Shown one piece after another: positions 1 to 5,846 of a DNA stretch of 11,041 bases (its first letter is position 1; each line of letters opens with the position of its first letter). Both the position numbers and the translations under genes were made by a program. The notes beneath the pieces were generated by a model, which saw nothing but the letters and a program-made list of their open reading frames with translations, made no database searches and was not told the DNA's origin. The stretch lies in assembly GCA_018334795.1 (NCBI GenBank), contig JAGXLH010000056.1, forward strand, positions 1 through 11,041. Reading direction: 5' to 3'. This DNA is from Thermoplasmatota archaeon. GTDB taxonomy: Archaea; Thermoplasmatota; E2; DHVEG-1.

Positions 1-375
1 ATTAGCATCTATTTCAGACCAACCAGGGACACGGAATTTAATATATAGGTTCCCATAATTGTCAACCTCTTCATGGTCACATTTCAAACTAACGAATTCG
101 CCAGTATTATTCCATACTTTTACAACGTAATCATCCCCTGCAGTAAATTCATTGCTGGGAAATGCCCAAGTAACCCACTCACCACTTGTTAGATTACTTG
201 ATTGATTAACCGTACCATTATTTGTCAAAACATATGTAACGGGTATAGTTCCAGAGTCTTCTTTTGTCCCTTTTGCAGTATCTATCATGCTTATATCGTA
301 AGTAGTCATCACCAACATACTTGAAAGTAGCAAGGTAAGAACCACAAGCGTAGACATAATTTTATTATTTTTCAT
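1..375 (-). CDS. Secreted/surface protein, N-terminal part (truncated by window edge)
   Basis: The reading frame is open for all 125 codons from an ATG at 375 down to base 1, so the C-terminus lies outside the window. The first 35 or so residues look like a signal peptide or signal anchor: a short basic start (MKNNK) followed by a hydrophobic stretch rich in Leu, Val and Met (about residues 7-24). After it comes a polar, Asn/Thr/Ser-rich region with several N-x-S/T sites (NGT, NQS, NLT, NNT), as in archaeal surface glycoproteins. The ATG is preceded by a strong Shine-Dalgarno (AAGGAGG, minus strand, around 387-393) with about 11 nt spacing. I do not recognise the family. The visible part has alternating hydrophobic and polar residues suggestive of beta-sandwich domains, which is inference. 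A long, structured upstream region precedes it. Confidence 0.72.
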   Translation of the reverse strand, partial: MKNNKIMSTLVVLTLLLSSMLVMTTYDISMIDTAKGTKEDSGTIPVTYVLTNNGTVNQSSNLTSGEWVTWAFPSNEFTAGDDYVVKVWNNTGEFVSLKCDHEEVDNYGNLYIKFRVPGWSEIDAN

Positions 376-421
376 ATTTTCTTCTTCCTCCTTATAGATT
401 TTTTAGCCTATTTTTCGTAAT

Positions 422-604
422 GTTGTATGATAGCCCTAGTTTGACCAGATGCTTGCTCACACCGCGAGCACTATCGGGACGGCATAACTTACGTTATTTC
501 TGTTTGTTATGGCTTCCAACATCCGTGTCCTCACCGGACCTTCATTTTCATCGTAAATATCGACCTTCTTTATATAGGTTGCGTTTTTCTGGGCATCTAT
601 CAAC
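422..604 (-). ncRNA. Putative structured RNA or 5' leader upstream of the secreted protein
   Basis: In this gene-free stretch the minus strand shows several adjoining stems. GTCC/GGAC closes a 5-nt loop (527-539). Directly next to it, ACGG (526-523) can pair with CCGT (482-479), enclosing a hairpin ATAAC/GTTAT with a GTAA (GNRA) loop (484-497). GATAG (475-471) can pair with CTATC (433-429), enclosing two hairpins (454-470 and 436-448), so a compact three-way junction results. Alternative pairings exist: a second ATAAC copy (510-506) competes for GTTAT, and an upstream ATAG at 600-597 competes for CTATC, next to GTTG (604-601) that can pair with CAAC (425-422). The GNRA loop exists only on the minus strand. 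No RNase P, SRP, tRNA or known riboswitch consensus was recognised. It could be a regulatory leader or an independent small RNA. Confidence 0.4.
569..577 (-). promoter_or_regulatory. TATA box for the secreted protein at 1-375
   Basis: On the minus strand the sequence CTATATAAA fits an archaeal TATA element. With the usual spacing of about 25 nt, transcription would begin near 548. That gives a leader of about 170 nt before the ATG at 375, unusually long beside the short leaders elsewhere in this window. The start site is inferred. Confidence 0.45.
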
Positions 605-641
605 AGATATATCTGCCCAAGTAACAGTATATTTACCTACA

Positions 642-650
642 TAAAAAAAG
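642..650 (-). terminator. Oligo-T terminator after the DUF211 gene
   Basis: The minus strand reads CTTTTTTTA here, about 50 nt past the DUF211 stop codon. Weaker T-runs lie nearer the stop (about 675-695). Archaeal transcription commonly ends at such T-tracts. Confidence 0.4.
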
Positions 651-698
651 AGTGTTATGTAAGGAGAAAAATTGATAAAAAGAGTTAAAAATTGGTTT

Positions 699-989
699 TT
701 AACGATCTTGTGGAGTATTGACTTCTTCAACAATACGCATTCCAGCTGAAACACCATCAATGGAATGGATTTCTGCACCACAACTACTAATTGCGTTTTC
801 GACAAGGCCATATCTAATATCTGTTCCTTCAATGGTTACTTTCACACTATGTGTTTTTGCATCCATCTCCTCAAGAGAAATATTAACTCCTGAAATTCCT
901 TCTATGTTTCCAATGCGATCAGCTATTTCTAAGATTGATGGATTATGCGGTTTGAGCACGTCTAGAATAATTCTTTTTATGTTAGCCAC
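699..989 (-). CDS. DUF211 family protein
   Basis: A protein of about 96 residues matching the archaeal DUF211 family, recognised by its opening (IKRIILDVLKPHNPSI), the middle GVNISLEE segment, KVTIEG and the IHSIDGVSAG segment near the end. DUF211 proteins are small ferredoxin-like alpha/beta proteins found almost only in archaea; their cellular role is not established. I chose GTG at 989 over the upstream TTG (1004) and ATG (995) for two reasons. A GGAGAG Shine-Dalgarno at 997-1002 lies 7 nt before GTG but overlaps or abuts the other two. GTG also puts the start where family members begin, just before the first beta-strand. It lies 47 nt downstream of the zinc-ribbon gene on the same strand and is probably co-transcribed with it. 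Confidence 0.85.
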   Translation of the reverse strand: MANIKRIILDVLKPHNPSILEIADRIGNIEGISGVNISLEEMDAKTHSVKVTIEGTDIRYGLVENAISSCGAEIHSIDGVSAGMRIVEEVNTPQDR

Positions 990-1036
990 GAGCATTCTCT
1001 CCAAAAATCAGATTAACTGTATCTAGTTAATAAACG

Positions 1037-1279
1037 TTAGCGTGATTTTTTTAAAAACGTTTTGAATTCATCAAGATGATCATCTTTACTAGCATTGATC
1101 TGACCGATGACTTGTTGGGCTTCTGAAAGCGTATTTGTTTCGTAAACAAAAGGTGTTTTAGATAGTTGAAGTGTTTTTCCACAACGCATGCATTTCGTGG
1201 TTTTTTGTTTTGTTTCCGTTATTTTTGGTTGTTTACACGTATTGCAAACAATCACTGCATATTTTTTATGTTGTTTCAT
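1037..1279 (-). CDS. Small zinc-ribbon protein (DUF1922-like)
   Basis: An 80-residue basic protein with an N-terminal zinc ribbon: two knuckles, C12-x2-C15 and C30-x2-C33 (CNTC and CMRC), that would bind one zinc ion. Behind the ribbon follow a short strand (FVYETN) and a helix (LSEAQQVIGQINA), then a charged tail. This order of ribbon, strand and 'SEA' helix resembles archaeal DUF1922 and related small zinc-ribbon proteins, whose function is unknown; nucleic-acid binding is a common guess. No clear Shine-Dalgarno precedes the ATG at 1279, and an AT-rich box at 1325-1336 could be its promoter. It is followed on the same strand by the DUF211 gene. The family name is tentative; the zinc ribbon is clear. 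Confidence 0.75.
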   Translation of the reverse strand: MKQHKKYAVIVCNTCKQPKITETKQKTTKCMRCGKTLQLSKTPFVYETNTLSEAQQVIGQINASKDDHLDEFKTFLKKSR

Positions 1280-1324
1280 ACTTTGTTTTCACTTGGCTTT
1301 TTTTTGTTGAAATGAACCTTAACT

Positions 1325-1336
1325 AATAAATATATC
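1325..1336. promoter_or_regulatory. TATA-like element between the divergent tRNA-Tyr and zinc-ribbon genes
   Basis: AATAAATATATC is the only good TATA candidate in this 84-bp divergent gap. It lies about 33 nt before the 5' end of tRNA-Tyr (1364) on the plus strand and about 50 nt before the ATG at 1279 on the minus strand. It is almost symmetric in composition and could serve both directions. Confidence 0.45.
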
Positions 1337-1363
1337 CTCTTCTATTCACTGGTTGCATTATAA

Positions 1364-1462
1364 CCCGCCTTAGCTCAGACTGGCCGGAGCGGCCGGCTGT
1401 AGACTCTAAATCAAAACATGGCTGATACCGGCAGGCCCCCGGTTCAAATCCGGGAGGCGGGA
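1364..1462 (+). tRNA. tRNA-Tyr(GTA) with a 24-nt intron
   Basis: A full cloverleaf can be drawn. The acceptor stem CCCGCCT/AGGCGGG has seven perfect pairs. The D-stem is GCTC/GAGC, the anticodon stem GCCGG/CCGGC, the variable loop five bases, and the T-stem CCCGG/CCGGG around TTCAAAT. The anticodon loop starts C-T-GTA-G, so the anticodon is GTA (Tyr). C1-G72 with discriminator A73 is the archaeal tyrosine identity set. The loop is interrupted after G37. CCA is not encoded. A T-rich tract follows within 5 nt. Confidence 0.95.
1403..1426 (+). other. Intron in tRNA-Tyr at position 37/38
   Basis: If the anticodon loop is CTGTAG followed by A, the interruption is the 24 bases from 1403 to 1426, placed at 37/38, the canonical archaeal tRNA intron site. 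Such introns are removed by the EndA splicing endonuclease at a bulge-helix-bulge. The exact boundaries could slide by one to a few bases; they were set by restoring a 7-nt loop and a 5-bp anticodon stem. Confidence 0.8.
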
Positions 1463-1466
1463 CTCA

Positions 1467-1477
1467 TTTCTTTTTTT
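1467..1477 (+). terminator. Oligo-T terminator after tRNA-Tyr
   Basis: TTTCTTTTTTT begins 5 nt after the discriminator base of tRNA-Tyr. It should end the tRNA transcript before the Trm5 gene, which has its own AT-rich promoter candidate (ATAAATTTTA, 1481-1490). Confidence 0.55.
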
Positions 1478-1527
1478 AGGATAAATTTTAAGATGAATAA
1501 TAGAATATTGCAAGTGTTTGACATATT

Positions 1528-2568
1528 ATGGAAACTGAAGAATCATTAGCAGTAAAAATCAAAAAAACAGAGGGTGAACAAACCAGAGTTTTTCTTCGAA
1601 ACCATAACTTACTCAAATCTAATCTTAAAATTAAACGTAGTACTGATTATTTGTTTATTCCTGTTAAAGAATCTATCAAAGATTTTGATAATTTTAATCT
1701 TGTAACAGATTCGTTTGAAAAAACAAAACAAAGCATAAGTACTTATCAGCATCTTCTTAATCTACCCATTGAATTACAATCTCAGTTACCAACCTCTTTT
1801 GATATCATTGGAGACATTATTCTACTCAAACTTCCAAAAGAGTTACAATCTTATTCAAAAGAAATTGGACGTGCATTATTAAAAACACATGCTCATGTGA
1901 ACACCGTTTGTACTATTGATCCTGTAAGTGGAGAATTACGAAGACGGAATGTACATGTTATCGCTGGAAAACAAAAAACAGTGACTAATCATAAGGAATA
2001 TGGGTTATGGTTCAAGGTCGATGTGGAAAAAACTTATTTTTCTTCCCGTCTTGCAACAGAACGAAAACGAATAAGTAATCTTATTGAAAAAAACGCGTTT
2101 GTGTATGATATGTTTTGTGGAGTAGCACCATTCTCCATTATGATTGCAAAATATGCTCAGCCTAAACAAGTTATTGCCGTTGATAAAAACCATGATGCAA
2201 TCAAACTTGCTCAACACAATATTCAAAAGAATAACGTATCAAATAACACCATAGCAATCCATGAAGATGCCTTAAACACAAAACAAATCCTTTCGTATCA
2301 TAAAATAATTCCAACTCATATCATCATGAATCTTCCCTTTTCCGCATTTGAATTCTTCCCACTAGCACTTCAAGTTATCAAAAATAATGGAATGATCCAT
2401 TATTACGATATGATAGATGAAAATAGTATTGAAAAACGAATAGATCAATTAAAGAGTACAGCACAAAAATATGATTCAACCTTACTTGAAACAACAATGC
2501 ATAAAATCAAAACCTATGCACCACATGAATTTTATATAGGAATAGATATTACGGTGTCAAAAAAATAA
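1528..2568 (+). CDS. trm5: tRNA (guanine(37)-N1)-methyltransferase, Trm5-type
   Basis: A 346-residue SAM-dependent methyltransferase of the archaeal/eukaryotic Trm5 family, which makes m1G37 next to the anticodon and so prevents +1 frameshifting. An N-terminal D1-like domain (about residues 1-50: LAVKIKKTEGEQ, NLLKSNLKIKR) that contacts the tRNA elbow is followed by a middle domain ending in TNHKEYGLWFKVDV. Next come YFSSRLATER (170-179), in which R174 and E178 match the conserved Arg and general-base Glu of Trm5, the SAM loop DMFCGVAPFS (194-203), the acidic AVDK (217-220), and NLP (268-270). Length is normal for Trm5b. There is no Shine-Dalgarno at the ATG; a short leader from the AT-rich box at 1481-1490 is likely. 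It lies between two tRNA genes on the same strand, and tRNA-Tyr carries the G37 substrate base. Confidence 0.93.
   Translation: METEESLAVKIKKTEGEQTRVFLRNHNLLKSNLKIKRSTDYLFIPVKESIKDFDNFNLVTDSFEKTKQSISTYQHLLNLPIELQSQLPTSFDIIGDIILLKLPKELQSYSKEIGRALLKTHAHVNTVCTIDPVSGELRRRNVHVIAGKQKTVTNHKEYGLWFKVDVEKTYFSSRLATERKRISNLIEKNAFVYDMFCGVAPFSIMIAKYAQPKQVIAVDKNHDAIKLAQHNIQKNNVSNNTIAIHEDALNTKQILSYHKIIPTHIIMNLPFSAFEFFPLALQVIKNNGMIHYYDMIDENSIEKRIDQLKSTAQKYDSTLLETTMHKIKTYAPHEFYIGIDITVSKK
2531..2539 (+). promoter_or_regulatory. TATA-like box for tRNA-Thr inside the trm5 3' end
   Basis: TTTATATAG lies about 40 nt before the 5' end of tRNA-Thr, within the last codons of trm5. With standard spacing transcription would start near 2561 and leave a short 5' leader for RNase P to remove. 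Read-through from trm5 is the alternative. Confidence 0.4.
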
Positions 2569-2576
2569 GACATGTT

Positions 2577-2650
2577 GCCGACGTAGCTTAGCCCGGCAGA
2601 GCGGCTGATTTGTAATCAGCAGGCCGAGGGTTCAACTCCCTCCGTCGGCT
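2577..2650 (+). tRNA. tRNA-Thr(TGT)
   Basis: A complete intronless cloverleaf. The acceptor stem is GCCGACG/CGTCGGC and the D-stem GCTT/GAGC (one G-T pair). The anticodon stem is GCTGA/TCAGC with loop TTTGTAA, giving anticodon TGT. The variable loop is five bases and the T-stem GAGGG/CCCTC encloses TTCAACT. Discriminator T73 is usual for archaeal threonine tRNAs. CCA is not encoded. It begins 8 nt after the trm5 stop codon. Confidence 0.96.
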
Positions 2651-2690
2651 TAACTTGTTACAAGCTGGTCAAATTAATAAATCAAAGTAT

Positions 2691-2700
2691 GAAAAAGAAA
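2691..2700 (-). terminator. T-rich terminator after the beta-helix/PKD gene
   Basis: The minus strand reads TTTCTTTTTC about 37 nt past the stop codon of the large surface-protein gene, so its transcript probably ends here, in the gap facing tRNA-Thr. Confidence 0.35.
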
Positions 2701-2715
2701 GGTAAGATAGATTAG

Positions 2716-2726
2716 TTTATTTTTTT
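2716..2726 (+). terminator. Oligo-T terminator after tRNA-Thr
   Basis: TTTATTTTTTT on the plus strand follows tRNA-Thr by about 65 nt and lies just before the convergent surface-protein gene. It is the first long T-run after the tRNA. Confidence 0.4.
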
Positions 2727-2736
2727 GAATCAACGT

Positions 2737-4839
2737 TTATCTTCGTCTGATAATGTTGACTACAAGTAGGCTCATGATTCCAACGAGAAGTAACATAAGT
2801 GTAAAACCTGGTGTTTCCTCCGGTTCTTCCGGTGATTCAATTGAAACTGTTGTTGATTCTGCATGAGAATCACCATAATTATCCGTTACTGTTAGTGTTA
2901 CTAAATATGATCCTGCCTCACTATATGAATGAGTAATGGTTGCACCAGATCCTGTGGTATCATCACCGAAATCCCATATGTACTCCTCAAGGTTTCCATC
3001 ACTATCCTTGCTTTGCGATCCATCAAACACAATGTTTTCATCAACCATGCCTTGATAAGGTCCACCTGGATCAGCAGTTGGTCGTTGATTTGCTTCCACT
3101 CCAACAGGAACTGAAAAGGTTTGGGTATCTGTTGATCCAAGATTATCAATAACAGTTAACGTAACTGTATAAATACCATCATCTTGATAGGTATGCATTG
3201 GTTGTTTCGCAAGCAGTTCACTTGTTCCATCACCAAAGTTCCACCGGTAAAAATCAATTTCACCATCATTATCATAACTTGCTGATGCATCAAAAGAAAT
3301 GGTTTCTGCTGCGTCAGCAGAATACGGACCACCACCATCAGCAACGGGTGGTTCATTATCTGGAGGGGTCACCATCGTAGTAAAAAAGAAGGTATCTGAA
3401 ATGTTTTCTTGAATGCCATCAGTAACATATACATACCAGGCATACGTGGTGTTAAACGGTAGAGTAAGATCACAACTTGCATATTTTCCAGAGGTTACTT
3501 TCTTATCTATTCCAATAACTTCGTCTGTATCTGCATTATAAAACGTGACATCCAAAGAGTCACTATCTTCATCTACGATTTTTGCTTTTAAATTAATCCT
3601 TAGTCCGACACCTGCTTTTGTATCACTTGGAACTGGTTTTGATGGTTTATCCGGCGGATGTAAAAAAAAACCAAGTGGATACTCATCAACCACGCCATTT
3701 TGAATATAGTTCTTATCTCCAATACCATCCTTGTCTAAATCTATCCAATTGTAATCATCCCAATAATTCCCGGTTTCATCCATATACCAATCATTGTTAC
3801 CTGCATCATCAGCATTTTTCCCATTTTCTTCAAACGTGTTATTATAAATGGTGCTTTGTTTACTGGTGGTCAACGCGAAAATCCCTGATCCAGTATGAGA
3901 TAAAAACTGATTTTTATAAATTTCATTATAATTCCCTGAAAGGGTGATTCCACGTTGATTGGATTCAAAATCATTTCTTTTCACCGTACAATAATCAGAT
4001 TGTAAAAAAAGGCCTGTTCCCGTATTATCATAAACATGATTATGTCGAATAGTTGTCTGTGAACAGCTTTCAATTAAAATACTTGCATACGTATTTTCAT
4101 ACAAGGTGTTATTACTCAAATTCAACTTAGAACAAAATGATCCATGAATTGCTTTCGAACAACTATAAATTGTATTATCATACAATCTGTTTTCAGCAGC
4201 GTTATCTAAAAAGATACCTGCATCCATGCACGCAAAGATTTCATTGTTAAAAATATCATTTGTATCTGAAGATTCAACCACAACACCTTTCTCTGTATTA
4301 TTAATTACATTTCCATTAACGACTGTGCCATCTGCAGTTTGATCAATGTGAATCCCAAAACTATCGGTTTCATTAAACTGGTTACTGGTAATCACCACGT
4401 TTTCAGCTTGCACACTTATTAACGCTCCGATTGGAGATGTTTTCACCTTGTTTTGATCAGTGAAAATAAAATCTTGAATTTCAACGTTATCCGCAGTAAT
4501 CTTCATAGTGTATCTAACATCCTCATCTGCATTAATGATACTATCAGTTCCTTCTACTCCACCCCATAAATTTACTTGTTTATCCACAATTATGATTTCT
4601 TCATAGAGTCCACCGAATACATAAATGGTATCTCCCTCATCTGCTTCATCGATAGCGATTTGAATTGAGGAATACGGTTGTTGAGCAGTTCCATCACTAT
4701 ATCCTCGATAGCCACTATCTACATAATATTCATTTTCTTCTGCTGCTAAAATCTGAGTTGGTAAGAGAACCATCGATAAAGCAAGTATCAACGTAACTGC
4801 TATATTAAGTAAAATAAATTTACTTTTTCTGTTCATCAT
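2737..4839 (-). CDS. Secreted NosD-like beta-helix protein with two PKD domains and PGF-CTERM-like anchor
   Basis: A large cell-surface protein of about 700 residues (numbered here from the upstream ATG at 4848). A signal peptide (to about 35, ending TQILA-AEE) leads into a right-handed beta-helix (about 40-395). Its rungs repeat every 23 or so residues with N-x-I/F-Y and G-I-x-L patterns, and it closes with the NosD-type cap GNYWDDYNWIDLDKDGIGD (360-378). A beta-sandwich linker (400-492) and two PKD domains follow (about 500-584 and 589-671; WNFGDG and WDFGDD). The tail is acidic linker, TPGF (679-682), a hydrophobic segment and RRR: the tripartite pattern of PGF-CTERM signals processed by archaeosortase. 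A GGAAGG Shine-Dalgarno at 4849-4854 directly abuts the ATG at 4848 but lies 9 nt from the ATG at 4839, so I chose 4839; 4836 is possible. Such domains suggest adhesion or sugar binding; no catalytic role is shown. Confidence 0.9.
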   Translation of the reverse strand: MMNRKSKFILLNIAVTLILALSMVLLPTQILAAEENEYYVDSGYRGYSDGTAQQPYSSIQIAIDEADEGDTIYVFGGLYEEIIIVDKQVNLWGGVEGTDSIINADEDVRYTMKITADNVEIQDFIFTDQNKVKTSPIGALISVQAENVVITSNQFNETDSFGIHIDQTADGTVVNGNVINNTEKGVVVESSDTNDIFNNEIFACMDAGIFLDNAAENRLYDNTIYSCSKAIHGSFCSKLNLSNNTLYENTYASILIESCSQTTIRHNHVYDNTGTGLFLQSDYCTVKRNDFESNQRGITLSGNYNEIYKNQFLSHTGSGIFALTTSKQSTIYNNTFEENGKNADDAGNNDWYMDETGNYWDDYNWIDLDKDGIGDKNYIQNGVVDEYPLGFFLHPPDKPSKPVPSDTKAGVGLRINLKAKIVDEDSDSLDVTFYNADTDEVIGIDKKVTSGKYASCDLTLPFNTTYAWYVYVTDGIQENISDTFFFTTMVTPPDNEPPVADGGGPYSADAAETISFDASASYDNDGEIDFYRWNFGDGTSELLAKQPMHTYQDDGIYTVTLTVIDNLGSTDTQTFSVPVGVEANQRPTADPGGPYQGMVDENIVFDGSQSKDSDGNLEEYIWDFGDDTTGSGATITHSYSEAGSYLVTLTVTDNYGDSHAESTTVSIESPEEPEETPGFTLMLLLVGIMSLLVVNIIRRR

Positions 4840-4888
4840 GCATTCCATCCTTCCATCAAGAGTACATAAAAAACATATTTTTTCTTTG

Positions 4889-4896
4889 TTTTATAC
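4889..4896 (-). promoter_or_regulatory. BRE/TATA promoter of the beta-helix/PKD gene
   Basis: On the minus strand GTATAAAA is preceded by AGAAAA, a good BRE plus TATA pair. It would start transcription near 4867, leaving a leader of about 28 nt with the GGAAGG ribosome-binding site. The complement (TTTTATAC) might also serve the divergent coaD gene, with a leader of about 50 nt. Confidence 0.55.
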
Positions 4897-4969
4897 TTTT
4901 CTATGCAATTAATCAAAAGTGTGAAATTGACGGTACTTTTTTGTAAGAAACAAGGATTAATGTTTTTTT

Positions 4970-5425
4970 ATGCGTGTTTGTCTTGGTGGAACATTTAACC
5001 GGTTTCATAAGGGTCATAGACTACTCATTGATACTGCATTAAAAAAAGCAGGTACAAAGGGTTTTGTGTTTATCGGCATTAGTAATGGTTCATTAATCAG
5101 CGATAAACCAAAAATTGAATCATTTGAGCATCGTCGAGATCAAGTGATTTCTTTTTTACAATCAAAAAAACAAACACTTCCCACTGTGGTCATCGAAGCA
5201 ATTGAAACTGTTGAGGGACCAACACTTACCATGGATTTTGATGTAATTGTTGTATCTAAAGAAACAAAACAAGTAGCAAAACAGATCAATGAAAAACGGA
5301 AACAAAAAGGATTATCCCTTATGCAAATCGTTGTTATCCCTTTAGTTCTTGCTGAGGATGACAAAAAGATTAGTAGTACTCGTATTATCCAAAATGAAAT
5401 TGATCGTGAAGGACATGTTTTGTAA
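4970..5425 (+). CDS. coaD: Phosphopantetheine adenylyltransferase (archaeal type)
   Basis: A 151-residue cytidylyltransferase-like protein of the archaeal/eukaryotic PPAT group. It adenylylates 4'-phosphopantetheine with ATP to give dephospho-CoA, the penultimate step of coenzyme A synthesis. The nucleotide-binding signature GGTFNRFHKGH (6-16) carries the H-x-G-H motif (H13, H16), and ISSTR (134-138) is the second conserved ATP-binding motif (ISST-R). The segment SDKPKIESFEHRRDQV (44-59) is typical of the archaeal form. Length is normal for the family. The ATG is preceded only by a weak AAGGA about 13 nt upstream. It stands alone on the plus strand, divergent from the surface-protein gene. 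Confidence 0.93.
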   Translation: MRVCLGGTFNRFHKGHRLLIDTALKKAGTKGFVFIGISNGSLISDKPKIESFEHRRDQVISFLQSKKQTLPTVVIEAIETVEGPTLTMDFDVIVVSKETKQVAKQINEKRKQKGLSLMQIVVIPLVLAEDDKKISSTRIIQNEIDREGHVL

Positions 5426-5470
5426 TTTAAAACTAAACTTGTTAAATATTAGGTTGTTTGAGGAATTAAC

Positions 5471-5478
5471 TTTATAAA
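5471..5478 (+). promoter_or_regulatory. TATA box of the 99-residue acidic protein gene
   Basis: TTTATAAA lies about 40 nt before the ATG at 5514. Standard spacing puts the start near 5500, giving a leader of about 14 nt that contains the ribosome-binding sequence GGTGA. Confidence 0.6.
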
Positions 5479-5513
5479 CAGGTCGTTATTACATCCGGAG
5501 TAGGTGAATACAT

Positions 5514-5813
5514 ATGAGTTATATCATTTTTGAGGTTAAAACAGATGATGTTGGAAACATCAACAAATTGATGAAAGATGATTTAGTCAGCCGACAAAGC
5601 CTGTTAACTCGTGATGCAAGCGCACTTGACATTGACAAAGATGTTTCTTATCTTAAAATTGAGGGAAGCGAGGAAGGCTTAGAAAAAGCAACTGATCTTG
5701 CTGAAGAATTTGGTTTTACTAAATTATCTGAAGAAGATGCTGAAGAAATCAATAAAAAAATCCTTGCTGAGGAAGAAGAAGCAGCTGATGGCATGGGCAT
5801 GATCTTTGGCTAA
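5514..5813 (+). CDS. Acidic 99-residue protein with ribosomal-stalk-like C-terminus
   Basis: I do not recognise the family. The first 70 or so residues alternate strand-like and helix-like segments (SYIIFEVKT; a helix near NINKLMKDD; SYLKIEG; a helix EEGLEKATDLAEEFGF), compatible with a small alpha/beta, perhaps ferredoxin-like, fold. Residues 72-90 form a strongly acidic helix, and the protein ends EEEEAADGMGMIFG. That ending resembles the C-terminus of archaeal ribosomal protein P1/L12, which is an acidic hinge followed by a short G-hydrophobic-G-hydrophobic-F-G tail that binds GTPase translation factors. The rest does not look like P1, which starts with a helical dimerisation domain. The ATG has a good ribosome-binding region (GGAGTAGGTGA, 5496-5506) and its own TATA box. 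A T-tract ends the unit. Function is unknown; an association with translation factors is only a hypothesis. Confidence 0.8.
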   Translation: MSYIIFEVKTDDVGNINKLMKDDLVSRQSLLTRDASALDIDKDVSYLKIEGSEEGLEKATDLAEEFGFTKLSEEDAEEINKKILAEEEEAADGMGMIFG

Positions 5814-5827
5814 AAATCTTCGTATTC

Positions 5828-5846
5828 TTTTTTTTCTTTTTCTTTT
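5828..5846 (+). terminator. T-rich terminator of the 99-residue protein gene
   Basis: T8 followed by C, T5, C and T4 begins 15 nt after the stop codon at 5813. It overlaps the stop codon of the convergent hydrolase gene (5845-5847), so the two genes end almost tail to tail. Confidence 0.6.

Noticed and set aside
422..604. RNase P RNA, SRP RNA or H/ACA RNA identity for the structured region
   Set aside because: The conserved GAGGAAAGUC and related RNase P blocks, the SRP helix 8 motif, and a clear ACA box with kink-turn were all not found.
455..640. Minus-strand open stretch with a plausible-looking peptide (VDIYDENEGPVRTRMLEAITN)
   Set aside because: It has no good start codon, it ends within a hairpin, and the palindromes in the same bases fit a structured RNA better. 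A decayed gene remnant cannot be fully excluded without a protein search.
420..644. Plus-strand open frame of 74 codons beginning MLYDSPSLTRC
   Set aside because: No ribosome-binding site, odd composition (rich in Ser, Leu, Arg, Cys), and it lies across the hairpin-rich region, which explains the open frame better.
548..832. Minus-strand 94-codon open frame overlapping the DUF211 gene
   Set aside because: It overlaps the well-supported DUF211 coding region in another frame and has no family resemblance.
718..1026. Plus-strand 102-codon open frame
   Set aside because: Antisense shadow of DUF211; the DUF211 match on the minus strand is clear.
3618..3947. Plus-strand 109-codon open frame and several shorter ones across 2900-3380
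   Set aside because: Antisense or shifted-frame shadows of the repetitive Asp/Asn-rich surface-protein gene; rich in His, Tyr and Cys as expected for such shadows.
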